The notes under the pieces were generated by a model. That model saw only the letters and a program-made list of their open reading frames with translations, did not search any database and was not told where the DNA came from. Both the position numbers and the translations under genes were made by a program. Positions 1 to 8,482 of a DNA stretch of 64,000 nt are shown piece after piece (position 1 is the first letter of the stretch; every line of letters begins with the position of its first letter). Origin of the DNA: Marinobacterium_D sp050908845 (lineage in GTDB: Bacteria; Pseudomonadota; Gammaproteobacteria; Pseudomonadales; Balneatricaceae); assembly GCF_050908845.1 (NCBI RefSeq), contig NZ_CP194171.1, positions 3,596,001-3,660,000 of the forward strand, given 5' to 3'.

Positions 1-1
1 G

Positions 2-1096
2 ACCGGCTACGATAGTTTTCCCGTACCCGCGGACTACGCACCTTCCAGCACACCCCGCTTTTATGACACCGAATTTCTCGACGAGCCGATCCGCGCCGTA
101 GCGGTGGCTAAACGACTTAACGACCCTGGGGTATCGGGCTGGGTAGAAGTACATATCGGGCACAGTCGTGAAGCTCGCAATGCACTGACCCACGAGATTC
201 TGCTTGGCGAAATGGCCACCCTGGTGCTCGTTATCACCCTGGCGCTTGCCTGCCTCGCCTTTGGCATCAACCGCACCCTGGCGCCGCTGAACAGCCTGTC
301 CCGTAACCTGCGCCAACGTCGCGTCGAAGAAATGGGCCCTCTGCCCGACACTCACATCCGCGAGGTCAAACCGCTGGTTGCCTCCATCGACCAGTATCGT
401 ACCCGGCTGCAGTCCAACCTGGATAGCATGCAGGTATTTATCGCCGACGCCTCGCACCAGATCCGCACAGCCCTCAGCGGTGTTCAGGCCCAGCTCGATA
501 TTGCAGAAATGGAGCCGGAACCGGAGATGCTCAGGTCCCGTCTTTCGCAGATCCGCAACCAGCACCGTCGCCTGAGCCGCCTGACCAACCAGTTGCTGAC
601 CCATGCACTGGTAGCGCACCGCCGTGATACGCATCAGTTCCAGCCGGTTAACCTGAATAAGCTGCTCAGCTCGATTCTGACCAGCGAAGTACGCGACCAT
701 GCCGACTCGGATATCGAGTTCAACTACCAGAACAGCTACCGTGAAATAACGATCGAAGCCGACGCCGTCAGCCTGCGTGAATGCCTGCGCAACCTGATAG
801 ATAACGCCATCAAATACGGCCCTGCGGATAACAACATAACGCTTGGCGTAGACGTCAATAAAGGAGAGATCGTCCTGTTTGTGGATGATAGCGGACCAGG
901 GATTCCTGCGGATATGCTCACCCGCGCGGTGCAACGATTCGAGCGCATAGACAGCGAGAACAATGCACTGGGTTCCGGGCTGGGTTTGGCCATCGTCAAA
1001 ACCGTTACCGAAGCACACGGCGGCTCACTTCATCTTAGTAACCGCTCCCCCAAGGGGCTGCGCGTCGAACTTAGAATGCCCTGGGAGCGAGCATGA
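2..1096 (+). CDS. Sensor histidine kinase, TctE-like (5' partial)
   Basis: Inner-membrane two-component sensor kinase; the reading frame is open to the left window edge, so the N-terminus is missing (364 residues present). The fragment begins in the periplasmic sensor part, crosses the membrane (hydrophobic run LVLVITLALACLAFGI) and continues through a short HAMP-like linker (RTLAPLNSLSRNL) into the kinase core. Visible boxes: H-box DASHQIRT with the phospho-acceptor His codon at 455-457, N-box LRNLIDNAIKYG, G1 DDSGPGIP and G2 GSGLGLAIV. The periplasmic segment plus this core resembles the TctE/2CSK_N family, which senses organic acids. A cognate response regulator probably lies just outside the window. 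The stop overlaps the start of the solute-binding protein gene by 4 nt (ATGA), so the two are translationally coupled. The true signal is unknown. Confidence 0.9.
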   Translation, partial: TGYDSFPVPADYAPSSTPRFYDTEFLDEPIRAVAVAKRLNDPGVSGWVEVHIGHSREARNALTHEILLGEMATLVLVITLALACLAFGINRTLAPLNSLSRNLRQRRVEEMGPLPDTHIREVKPLVASIDQYRTRLQSNLDSMQVFIADASHQIRTALSGVQAQLDIAEMEPEPEMLRSRLSQIRNQHRRLSRLTNQLLTHALVAHRRDTHQFQPVNLNKLLSSILTSEVRDHADSDIEFNYQNSYREITIEADAVSLRECLRNLIDNAIKYGPADNNITLGVDVNKGEIVLFVDDSGPGIPADMLTRAVQRFERIDSENNALGSGLGLAIVKTVTEAHGGSLHLSNRSPKGLRVELRMPWERA

Positions 1097-2184
1097 TAAA
1101 AAACATCCTTGCTGCAATCAGTTGGCTATCGTTATCCACGGCTCTCAACGCAGCCAATGACACCAGTGTTCCGGAACCCGCTTTTGAGCAGTTCACAACC
1201 AATAACAGCGGCCAGCGGCTGGATATTTACAGCGCCACCGATACCCGGGCCATCGCACCGGTGATCGAAGCCTTCGAGCGCTTACATCCCTCTATCGATA
1301 TTCATTACAACGAATACGAGTCCACCACCCTGTATCAGGCGGTGACCACAGGTGAGCTTAGAGATTCCGATGTGATACTCAGCTCGGCAATGGATCTGCA
1401 GATCAAGCTGGTCAATGATGGCTACGCGCAGCCGCTCAGTGTTCCCGAAGCCGAATCTCTGCCCACCTGGGCTCACTGGCGCAATGAAGCCTATGGCTTC
1501 ACTTTTGAACCGGTCGTTTTCGCCTACAACAAAGCGGCTTTCAGTGCCGATGATCCCGTACCCAGCAGCCATGAAAACCTGGTAAACGCCCTGCGCAACG
1601 AGCCCGAGCGTTACTACAGGCGGGTGGGCAGCTACGACGTGCGCCTATCCGGCACCGGGTACTTTTTCGCCACCCAGGATACCGTGGTCTCCAGCGTCTC
1701 CGGCCGCATGCTGGAGAGTCTGGCCCGCGCCAACTCCCGCACCTACTGTTGTACCAGCTCCATGCTGGACGACCTGGCCAGCGGCAAACTGATCCTGGCC
1801 TACAACCTGCTTGGCTCCTACGCGCTGGCTCGGTCCCGCACCGATGATCGCATCGGCGTGATCATGCCGGAGGACTATACCCTTGTGATGTCACGTATCG
1901 CCCTGGTACCCAAGTGGACCGACTCCTTCGAAGCGGCACAGGCGTTTGTCCGCTTCCTGGTATCGCCCCATGGACAACAGATCATCGCCAACTCCAGCAA
2001 CCTGATCGCTCTGCGCGGCGAAGCCTCAGGCACCTCATCGATCAAAGCAATTAGCGAAAACAAGCAGCTCCGCTTCCACCCGATAAAGATAGGCCTACCA
2101 ATCATGGCCTTTCAGGATCAAATGAAACGGGAACGTTTCATCCGCGAATGGACTCAACTTTTCGATTCAGAATCGCGAGATTAG
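1093..2184 (+). CDS. Periplasmic extracellular solute-binding protein (AfuA/FbpA-like)
   Basis: A 363-residue protein with a signal peptide (cleavage likely near ALNA/AND) and the two-lobed substrate-binding fold seen in iron(III)- and small-molecule-binding ABC proteins; typical elements are LDIYSATDTRAIAPVIEAFE near the N-terminus and VFAYNKAAF at the hinge. No ABC permease or ATPase genes follow it; instead it is coupled by ATGA overlap to the sensor kinase. This arrangement suggests that it acts as a periplasmic ligand receptor for the kinase rather than as part of a transporter, as for other TctE-type kinases with an adjacent binding protein; this is inference. It carries an unusual adjacent Cys pair (TYCCTSS). 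Ligand not identifiable from sequence alone. Confidence 0.8.
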   Translation: MIKNILAAISWLSLSTALNAANDTSVPEPAFEQFTTNNSGQRLDIYSATDTRAIAPVIEAFERLHPSIDIHYNEYESTTLYQAVTTGELRDSDVILSSAMDLQIKLVNDGYAQPLSVPEAESLPTWAHWRNEAYGFTFEPVVFAYNKAAFSADDPVPSSHENLVNALRNEPERYYRRVGSYDVRLSGTGYFFATQDTVVSSVSGRMLESLARANSRTYCCTSSMLDDLASGKLILAYNLLGSYALARSRTDDRIGVIMPEDYTLVMSRIALVPKWTDSFEAAQAFVRFLVSPHGQQIIANSSNLIALRGEASGTSSIKAISENKQLRFHPIKIGLPIMAFQDQMKRERFIREWTQLFDSESRD

Positions 2185-2339
2185 CACTATTATTTCAACG
2201 TTATTCCCAATGCGTTGCGTCGATCGATTAAACCCACAGCACATAGCGGACTTTAACGACGGTCGGAGGCGGGCTTGTGCCTAAATGACAGCTACTGCCC
2301 CCCAATCAAGTCGATATACGCGCTGGTGATTATCCCGCT

Positions 2340-2431
2340 ACCAGAAGGGCTTCCAGCTGACAGCACACAAAATTGACGCACAGCTCCAGGCCATCCAAAA
2401 GTATCAGCCTTGGGCGGATTTCAGGCGTTGA
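2340..2431 (+). pseudogene. Possible gene remnant (30-codon open tail)
   Basis: The otherwise empty 2185-2640 stretch contains one open segment that reads like the end of a protein (YQKGFQLTAHKIDAQLQAI followed by a Trp/Phe/Arg-rich tail and TGA). It is closed upstream by an in-frame stop and has no start codon or ribosome site. I do not recognise a family. It may be a chance frame. The rest of 2185-2640 holds nothing I can support. Confidence 0.2.
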
Positions 2432-2642
2432 AAGGCGTAATTACATAAGCAGAAGAAGGCCCTCGAAGGCCGCCTTATTCACAGCACAGAAGCTTCACTG
2501 AAACCAAAACACTGAATCGCTGGAACGACTATCAAAATGATGGCAACCAGGGATAGATGACTTAGCGCCTTCAGGGCAGCCGTCGCGAACCCCGTTCGAG
2601 GGTTCCCCCCTCCCTGTCGAGTTTCTCTGGCCCTGAAACGAC

Positions 2643-2671
2643 GAAGCCCCGTCACAACGTGACGGGGCTTC
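2643..2671 (-). terminator. Strong hairpin downstream of tRNA-Ser
   Basis: A perfect 13-bp stem (GAAGCCCCGTCAC paired with GTGACGGGGCTTC) with a 3-nt loop lies 8 nt beyond the tRNA 3' CCA on the minus strand. The following T content is weak (GTCGTTTC), but stem strength and position fit a tRNA transcript terminator or processing hairpin. Confidence 0.7.
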
Positions 2672-2678
2672 TGAATGA

Positions 2679-2766
2679 TGGCGGTCAGGGAGGGATTCGA
2701 ACCCTCGATGCCTTTCGACATACACACTTTCCAGGCGTGCTCCTTCGGCCACTCGGACACCTGACC
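2679..2766 (-). tRNA. tRNA-Ser (anticodon GGA)
   Basis: On the minus strand an 88-nt cloverleaf is readable: acceptor GGTCAGG/CCTGACC, discriminator G, encoded CCA at 2679-2681, T-arm with GGTTCGAATCC, long class II variable arm, and anticodon GGA at 2730-2732 (loop CTGGAAA). The long variable arm and the anticodon identify a serine tRNA reading UCC/UCU. It is a single-gene unit with its own promoter and a downstream hairpin. Confidence 0.95.
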
Positions 2767-2816
2767 TTAATCCCCTGAATCGCGCTTTTTGAGGGCGCCG
2801 ACTCAAGTGGCTGCGC

Positions 2817-2844
2817 ATTCTATCAGACTGATTTGAAAGAACAA
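2817..2844 (-). promoter_or_regulatory. Sigma70-type promoter of tRNA-Ser
   Basis: Reading the minus strand, a -35 TTGTTC (2839-2844) and a -10 TAGAAT (2817-2822) are separated by 16 bp. The -10 is followed by a GC-rich discriminator (GCGCAGCC), typical of stringently controlled stable-RNA promoters. The -10 lies about 50 bp before the tRNA 5' end. Confidence 0.6.
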
Positions 2845-3052
2845 GCGCTGAATTAAACTTTCTTTCAGATCATTTTATACGGTGCTCCCAAACGCCCCTG
2901 TGCGGCGGCTTACCGCCTGGTGCGGTAATCGAAAAATCCTTAGTGGCAGGTCGAAAAAATCGTTATTCGACGACGTCTCGAGTCTGAGAAGAGCCCCCCT
3001 TAACTGATATAGTAACGCCCTGAGTTTTCAATGATTTTCCGGGAGTGGATAG

Positions 3053-4033
3053 ATGTTGCTGGCAATTTTGGCCGTCGTTGCGGGATTAGCGCTGCTTGTA
3101 TGGAGCGCTGACAGGTTTGTGGATGGGGCCGCGGCCACGGCGAAGCATTTGGGCATGCCCACGCTGCTGATCGGCATGGTGATCATCGGGTTTGGCACCT
3201 CGGCCCCGGAGATGGTGGTTTCTGCACTGGCGTCCATGCAAGGTAATCCTGGCCTGGCACTGGGTAACGGTTACGGCTCCAACATCACCAACATAGCGCT
3301 GATTCTCGGTATTACCGCCCTGCTCTGTCCCATTGCCGTGCATTCGCAGATTCTGCGCAAGGAGCTGCCGGTACTGGCGGGCGTCACACTGCTGGCCGGC
3401 TATCAGCTGATCGACGGACATATCAGCCGCATGGACGCCATCGTGCTGCTGGTGGTGTTTGCCATCAGTATGGGTTGGTCGATCTGGCTGGGCATGAAAC
3501 AGCGCGGCGATGCGCTCGGTGATGACTTTGAGCATGAGATGGAAGAGAACCTCATGCCGATAAAAAATGCGCTGATCTGGCTCTTCATCGGCCTGGTACT
3601 GCTGGTTGCCAGTTCCCGCCTGCTGGTCTGGGGCGCGGTGGATATCGCATCTGCTCTGGGCGTCAGTGACCTGATCATCGGGTTGACCGTGGTCGCCATC
3701 GGTACCTCCCTGCCTGAGCTGGCGTCATCAATCGTCGCTGTACGCAAGAACGAGCACGACCTGGCCCTGGGTAACGTCATCGGCTCCAACATGTTCAACA
3801 CCCTGGCGGTTGTGGGTATCGCCGGCGCCATTCACCCCATGGCCGTGGAGCCTGAAGTACTCTACCGCGACTGGATCGTGATGGCGGCACTGACCCTCTC
3901 TCTGTTCATTCTCGGCTACGGCATGCGCAAAGCCGGACATATCAACCGCCTTGAGGGTGGGCTGCTGACACTGGCCTATGCCGGTTATACTGGTTACCTG
4001 ATCTATACCGTCGTACAAACCGCCGTCGGCTAA
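3053..4033 (+). CDS. Calcium/sodium antiporter (CaxA/YrbG family)
   Basis: A 326-residue inner-membrane cation antiporter of the Ca2+:cation family with two homologous Na_Ca_ex halves. The signature alpha repeats are visible: GFGTSAPEMVVSALAS with GNGYGSNITNIALILG in the first half, and GTSLPELASSIVAV with GNVIGSNMFNTLAVVG in the second; the acidic residues in GT.APE and GTSLPE are the cation ligands in this family. About ten membrane spans, with an acidic loop (GDDFEHEMEENL) between the halves. The start is preceded by GGGAGTGG at good spacing. CorA follows 13 nt after the stop, so the two may be one ion-homeostasis operon. Length is normal for the family. Confidence 0.9.
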   Translation: MLLAILAVVAGLALLVWSADRFVDGAAATAKHLGMPTLLIGMVIIGFGTSAPEMVVSALASMQGNPGLALGNGYGSNITNIALILGITALLCPIAVHSQILRKELPVLAGVTLLAGYQLIDGHISRMDAIVLLVVFAISMGWSIWLGMKQRGDALGDDFEHEMEENLMPIKNALIWLFIGLVLLVASSRLLVWGAVDIASALGVSDLIIGLTVVAIGTSLPELASSIVAVRKNEHDLALGNVIGSNMFNTLAVVGIAGAIHPMAVEPEVLYRDWIVMAALTLSLFILGYGMRKAGHINRLEGGLLTLAYAGYTGYLIYTVVQTAVG

Positions 4034-4046
4034 GGAACCCATCAGT

Positions 4047-5003
4047 ATGATGCGAGCCTATTCGATCGAAAAGGAACACCTGGTCGAATGTGAACTGGAG
4101 CCCCAAACCGCCGCCTCGACACTGCGCGAGGTGGCGTGGATCGACCTGCAGGAGCCCAACGAGCAGGAGCGCTGGCTGGTCGAGTCGATGTACCCGGAAA
4201 GCCTGCCCGATGCCCACGAGGTTGAGGAGATCGAGTCCAGTGCGCGCTATTTTATCGAAGGCTCGGATATCCACGTCCACTCCCTGTTTCTGTATCAGTC
4301 GGAAGGACGGCATCAAACATCTACGGTGGCGTTTACGCTCAAGCCCGACCGGCTGCTCAGCATCCGCGACGTGGAGCTGGCCGACTTTCGCCTGATGCGC
4401 CTGCGTGCCCGGCGTGGCCGGATCGAGGCAGACTCGGCATTGCAGATATTGACCTCCGTGATGGACCAGAAGGTGGATAACCTGGCGGACCAGCTGGAGG
4501 ACCTGCACCGCAATCTGGAATCGGTCAGCACCCTGGTGCTGGAAAAACGCGACAGCGGTGAAATGGAAGAGTCGCTCGACAAGCTGTCCCGCCTGGAGGA
4601 CAGCAACGGCAAGATGCGGCTGGTGCTGATGGATACCCAGCGGTCGATTTCATTCCTGCTCAGACATATCCGCCAGTTTCCCCAGGAACAGGAGAGCTGC
4701 CGCGAGCTGCTGCGCGACCTGGATACCCTGATGTCCCACGCCAACTTCATGTTTGAGAAGATTAACTTCCTGATGGATGCGGCCCTGGGCTTTATCAATA
4801 TTCAGCAGAACCAGATCATCAAGACGTTCTCGATCGCTGCCGTGGTGTTCCTGCCGCCGACCCTGGTCGCCAGCATCTACGGCATGAACTTCGAGCATAT
4901 GCCTGAACTTGAATGGCTGTTGGGGTATCCCGGTGCCCTGGGCCTGATGGTGCTGTCCGGCATTGCCCCCTACTGGTACTTCAAGAGCAAGGGATGGCTC
5001 TGA
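4047..5003 (+). CDS. CorA-family magnesium/divalent metal transporter
   Basis: A 318-residue protein with a large cytoplasmic N-terminal domain, a long coiled helical region (residues about 130-250) and two C-terminal membrane helices. The diagnostic motif YGMNFEHMPE closes the first helix; the C-terminus ends in the basic SKGWL. CorA pentamers carry Mg2+ (or Zn2+/Co2+ in relatives). Two adjacent ATGs (4047, 4050) follow an AAGGAAC ribosome site; either could start. It follows the Ca/Na antiporter closely and is tail-to-tail with the DUF3422 gene (9-nt gap). Confidence 0.9.
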   Translation: MMRAYSIEKEHLVECELEPQTAASTLREVAWIDLQEPNEQERWLVESMYPESLPDAHEVEEIESSARYFIEGSDIHVHSLFLYQSEGRHQTSTVAFTLKPDRLLSIRDVELADFRLMRLRARRGRIEADSALQILTSVMDQKVDNLADQLEDLHRNLESVSTLVLEKRDSGEMEESLDKLSRLEDSNGKMRLVLMDTQRSISFLLRHIRQFPQEQESCRELLRDLDTLMSHANFMFEKINFLMDAALGFINIQQNQIIKTFSIAAVVFLPPTLVASIYGMNFEHMPELEWLLGYPGALGLMVLSGIAPYWYFKSKGWL

Positions 5004-5012
5004 GCCAGCCGC

Positions 5013-6248
5013 TTAGTCGTCTTCGATGCCACGCAGCATCCTGCGGACATAAAGCCACAACACCAGTGCGATCAGTGGTACAGCGCCGCCAAGAATCAAC
5101 AGCGCCATATCCAGCAGGCGATCGACCTGAATAGTGTTGCGCAGGGTGCGTTCTATCAGGTCGAAGGCGTAGTAGGTCACAACGATCACTGTAAAGCCTT
5201 CCAGTTTCGCCTGCAGACGCAGCTGGGATCTCGCGCGGCCACTGAGCGTGCTCAACAGGTCACGCACCTGCTGCTCGGTGGACAGATCCACCTGCGAACG
5301 GATCAACTCACTGGTTCTGGCGATGCGCTGCGACAGGCTCTCGATCCTCTGACCTGTTGACCGACAGGTACGGTGTGCCGGATCCGCGCGCCGCTCCATA
5401 AACTGGGCGATCGTCTGCAGCCCCTCTATTCGCGCCTCACGCAGCTCATCGATGCGGCTGTCCACCAGTGCGAAATACGCCTCGGTGGCGGCAAAGCGGT
5501 TAGCCGTTGATGCCGCCAGCGCTTCGACGCCGGACGCCAGCACCGTCAGTTCATCGAGAAGATCGGCGGCAGGCTCTGACGACAAGCGTGAACTGATACG
5601 CGCCAGCGACTGATCAAACCGCGATACCTGCGGCATCACCCTGTGCGCTTCAGGCAGGCCCAGCAGTGCCATGTGGCGATACACCTCGATCTCGCATAAC
5701 CGCTGCAGCAGACGCCCACGCTGATAGGAGCCAAGCGATATATCCTCGACCAGTATCCGGGTCAGGCCACTATCATCACGGTGATGGAAATCGGTCCAGG
5801 CCCTGGCCGCCCCACCCATCATTTCAGAGCCGGCTATCTGGTGCTTGAACTGCCCCCGGACCCAGGTGTCCACATCTTCGGGACCGCCAGAACACACCAG
5901 CTCGCAGCCACAGAGAAAGGCACCGTCCAGGCTCTGAATACGCTCCAAAAAGCCTGACGGCAGATCTTCACTGCCAAACCGGTAGGCGGTCAGCGTATAA
6001 AATTCGTTGTGGAGTTCGAACCTGAGGGCGCAGAGTTCGTTGCGGCAGAAAAAGAACGATCCCAGCGGAGCATCGTACAGCCCCATCTCCTGCGCCAGTT
6101 TAACCACCTCCCGTTTTACACGGTCCAGGTGGGTCTGGTCATCGACGGTCACCGCCACATGAATCAAAGAGACTGGGGAATAAAGCTTCTGGAACGGGCG
6201 GGCGTGAACTTCGCCGATAATCTGATGACGCAGCGGATGTGTTCTCAT
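5013..6248 (-). CDS. DUF3422 family membrane-anchored protein
   Basis: A 411-residue protein matching the DUF3422 family: the start contains the characteristic RHQIIGEVHARPF, followed by a globular domain, a long helical region (about residues 215-340) and two C-terminal hydrophobic helices near residues 350-405 (FTVIVVTYYAFDLI and MALLILGGAVPLIALVLWLY). It is therefore probably a cytoplasmic protein anchored to the inner membrane by its C-terminus. Biochemical function is not known for this family. Its layout (soluble N-terminal domain, coiled helices, two terminal membrane helices) superficially resembles the neighbouring CorA, but it lacks the GMN motif. It is convergent with corA and divergent from the gene at 6523. 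Confidence 0.8.
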   Translation of the reverse strand: MRTHPLRHQIIGEVHARPFQKLYSPVSLIHVAVTVDDQTHLDRVKREVVKLAQEMGLYDAPLGSFFFCRNELCALRFELHNEFYTLTAYRFGSEDLPSGFLERIQSLDGAFLCGCELVCSGGPEDVDTWVRGQFKHQIAGSEMMGGAARAWTDFHHRDDSGLTRILVEDISLGSYQRGRLLQRLCEIEVYRHMALLGLPEAHRVMPQVSRFDQSLARISSRLSSEPAADLLDELTVLASGVEALAASTANRFAATEAYFALVDSRIDELREARIEGLQTIAQFMERRADPAHRTCRSTGQRIESLSQRIARTSELIRSQVDLSTEQQVRDLLSTLSGRARSQLRLQAKLEGFTVIVVTYYAFDLIERTLRNTIQVDRLLDMALLILGGAVPLIALVLWLYVRRMLRGIEDD

Positions 6249-6522
6249 TCAATCTGATCCATAGGGCGACTTATACTTAAGTCTTAGATAATGCCCTAGA
6301 CCAATCCTCCTGTCTTCCCGCTCAATCCGGCATCACTTTGGTCCGCCTGCAACAACTTACCATCCATACACTGTGACAAAGCCGACAAAACAGACGCCCA
6401 AGCGTCGTGAAGCCTTTGCGACAATATACCCACCTCATTGATAGTTAAGGGAATTATCCAAAAACTCAAAGTCGGCCACATTCTTGCTACCACAGCTTGG
6501 TAATCGAATGAGGACGACGACG

Positions 6523-7086
6523 ATGTTATTGAAGACCTATGACGAACAGTCGCTGCTGTTCAACACCAACTTTTTGGAAGATACCAGCAGCGGTGGATTC
6601 GCCTATCGCGGTGAGCTGGTGATTGAAGAGGGAGAGGTTGCCGACGCCAAGGGCCGCCGCAAACCGCCCGTTGCCCTGCTCTTCGGCGCCGTTCTGCTGG
6701 AAGAGAGTGAAAAACTGAAACTGGTGGTTGGCCTGCTGAACGACCTGAGTCAGCTGGAGCTGCTGCTGGAGAAGTACGGCAAGGATCTGGCGGATGATCT
6801 CGCGGCGATGATCTTCGTACGGAACATCGGCAATCCGATGCTGGTCGAGACCGGTGGCAAGACATTCAATCTGTTGCCGCTTGATGAAGGGATCCCCTGG
6901 AACGAGGCGATCGAGGAACTGGCGCTGGAAAAAAGCGACTTCAAGGGACAGTCCGCCGGCGACAAACTGGTCACGCTGTATAACGAGATGAAAGGCTTTA
7001 AACCCAGAGGCGCAAGTGTTGTAACGCTGGAAGAAGCCCTGGACCAGACGATTGAGGTTAAACACACCGCTCGCGGTCCCGTTTAA
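6523..7086 (+). CDS. Conserved-looking hypothetical protein, acidic, soluble
   Basis: A 187-residue protein that I do not recognise. It has no signal peptide or membrane segment, is acidic and Leu/Glu-rich, and contains a helical stretch around residues 60-100 (EESEKLKLVVGLLNDLSQLE). The start at 6523 is preferred over the upstream in-frame ATG at 6508 or codon 6484 because GAGGA lies about 8 nt upstream. A good terminator follows. It faces the GTPase-Roadblock genes end to end, so a functional link with them is possible but not shown; it is not co-transcribed with them. Confidence 0.75.
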   Translation: MLLKTYDEQSLLFNTNFLEDTSSGGFAYRGELVIEEGEVADAKGRRKPPVALLFGAVLLEESEKLKLVVGLLNDLSQLELLLEKYGKDLADDLAAMIFVRNIGNPMLVETGGKTFNLLPLDEGIPWNEAIEELALEKSDFKGQSAGDKLVTLYNEMKGFKPRGASVVTLEEALDQTIEVKHTARGPV

Positions 7087-7098
7087 GCAAAGAGCACC

Positions 7099-7143
7099 GG
7101 GCGAGTGCCCTTCCGGGTGGAGGTTGGGCGCTCGCTCTTTTTT
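7099..7143 (+). terminator. Rho-independent terminator of the 6523 gene
   Basis: A 12-bp stem with two G-U pairs (GGGCGAGTGCCC, 7099-7110, with GGGCGCTCGCTC, 7126-7137), a 15-nt loop and six T residues directly after. It begins 12 nt after the stop of the 6523 gene and separates it from the convergent Roadblock gene. Confidence 0.8.
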
Positions 7144-7160
7144 ACGTGCGCCCCTGCCGG

Positions 7161-7502
7161 TTACAGACTCTCTTCAGTCGCCTCAAACTTGGGTTTGATC
7201 AGCGCCACATGATCCCGCACCAACCCCACGTTGGTCTCTTTACCGGACATGCAGATCAGAATTCTGCCATCCTGCAGAATAAATCCACTGAGACGCTTGC
7301 TACCGATCTCCAGGTGCGCCTCATTATGGTTGGTTCTGATCTTGCTGACGTTCTGAAACACGTAGCTGAATGCTTTCTTGGCAACCGTTTCATGGTTGCG
7401 CTGCTGACTGGAAAAGGTGGAGACGGTGATCTCCGCACCCTCTAGGATACAGCAGTTATCGACGATTCCAGGCTTAGCAACCTGCGCAAGTAACTCCCTC
7501 AT
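7161..7502 (-). CDS. Small Roadblock/LC7-like protein
   Basis: A 113-residue soluble protein. The pattern (IVDNCCILEG...ITVSTF in the first half, then SGFILQDGRILICMSG) resembles the two-layer Roadblock/LC7 fold that scaffolds or regulates small GTPases; this is a fold-level resemblance, so moderate confidence. The start chosen gives a 4-nt ATGA overlap with the stop of the GTPase-Roadblock gene; an upstream ATG at 7514 would add four residues. The tight coupling supports joint function with the GTPase. Roadblock proteins usually act as dimers, so this one could pair with the fused Roadblock domain. Confidence 0.65.
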   Translation of the reverse strand: MRELLAQVAKPGIVDNCCILEGAEITVSTFSSQQRNHETVAKKAFSYVFQNVSKIRTNHNEAHLEIGSKRLSGFILQDGRILICMSGKETNVGLVRDHVALIKPKFEATEESL

Positions 7503-8482
7503 TCTCCACTCCATTGCAGCAGATCCTGCGCCTGCTGTTTAACCACAGTCAAACTCAACTCTTTTTCCGAACACAACCCCAGCGCCTGCCGCTCTTCGAC
7601 AAACACCGACAGGGTCTCGTGTTCCGGGCCGCACAGCACAAGGTTGTCGATATTACCCATGAATGCCACCTTCTTCTCCAGCGCCGCTACCAGGTTCACC
7701 ATGGTTTTCAGCATCGCCTGGCTCTGCATGCTGTTGATATTGGTTTCCAGCACCTTGCGGTCGGGCCCCAGATGCATGGCGCCGGTGATACCGCGGGTGT
7801 TCATGGCCGCATCCATCAGGGACACAGCGTTGAACAGTTTCACCGGCTTGGCAGCATCGGTCTGTTCGGCTGTATCGTCCGGCTCGTCTTCAATCACCGG
7901 CGGGCGATGCGCCATGAGCCGCTGTCCCAGTCCATCCCAGTCCAGCTCCGGCTCATAATCGCTGAGCACCGCTTTAACCACCTCGATGACCGAGTCGGGA
8001 TAGCGTGCATCGATAAACAGCACGGAGGTAAAAATCCCCATACTCTTCAGCTCATTCATGTAATAAGCCTGGTCGGGGTGGGTCTGCTGATCGGAGTGAG
8101 TGACGGCGATGATCAGCTGACGCTTGACGATATACTCACGAAACTCGTCCAGGTAAAAGCGAATATCCTTGAACGGGTCGTTGCGTGTGTTATCCACCAG
8201 CAGCACCAGCGCCTTGGCATCATGGACCAGGTCGCTCATCATCAGCTGCCACATGAAACGAAAACGTTCCTGACCCGGCGTGCCATAGAGGTGAAGCTTG
8301 GAGTCGTCCGACAGTTCAAGCACACCGTAATCCATGGCAATGGTGGTTTTCTGCTTACGCCTGATCGCCGAATCACTGACACTTGCGTCGGTATCAATTG
8401 TCTCGATATCGCTCAACGAGCGAATGGCAGTCGTCTTGCCGGAGGCAACCGAACCGGTGAAAAGTATCTTGTACTCAGCCAT
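7499..8482 (-). CDS. Small Ras/Arf-like GTPase fused to a Roadblock/LC7 domain
   Basis: A 327-residue cytoplasmic protein. Residues 1-190 form a small GTPase of the COG2229/MglA-like type: P-loop GSVASGKT (10-17), switch threonines TT (46-47), G3 motif GTPGQERF (67-74; the usual Asp-X-X-Gly is replaced by GTPG as in this bacterial group) and G4-like THSD (128-131). A charged, proline/acid-rich linker (about 192-215) leads to a C-terminal Roadblock/LC7-like domain (217-317: NAVSLMDAAMNTRGITGA, then DNLVLCGPEHETLSVF). In MglA/MglB systems the Roadblock protein is the GTPase-activating partner; here it is covalently attached. It is followed by a stand-alone Roadblock-like gene. Role (polarity, pili, surface sensing or trafficking) is unknown. 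Confidence 0.8.
   Translation of the reverse strand: MAEYKILFTGSVASGKTTAIRSLSDIETIDTDASVSDSAIRRKQKTTIAMDYGVLELSDDSKLHLYGTPGQERFRFMWQLMMSDLVHDAKALVLLVDNTRNDPFKDIRFYLDEFREYIVKRQLIIAVTHSDQQTHPDQAYYMNELKSMGIFTSVLFIDARYPDSVIEVVKAVLSDYEPELDWDGLGQRLMAHRPPVIEDEPDDTAEQTDAAKPVKLFNAVSLMDAAMNTRGITGAMHLGPDRKVLETNINSMQSQAMLKTMVNLVAALEKKVAFMGNIDNLVLCGPEHETLSVFVEERQALGLCSEKELSLTVVKQQAQDLLQWSGE

Noticed and set aside
2479..2818. Minus-strand frames over the tRNA-Ser region
   Set aside because: They read through the tRNA gene and its terminator.
6296..6493. 65-codon minus-strand frame between the DUF3422 gene and the 6523 gene
   Set aside because: No ribosome site, no recognisable sequence; the gap is more likely the divergent promoter region.
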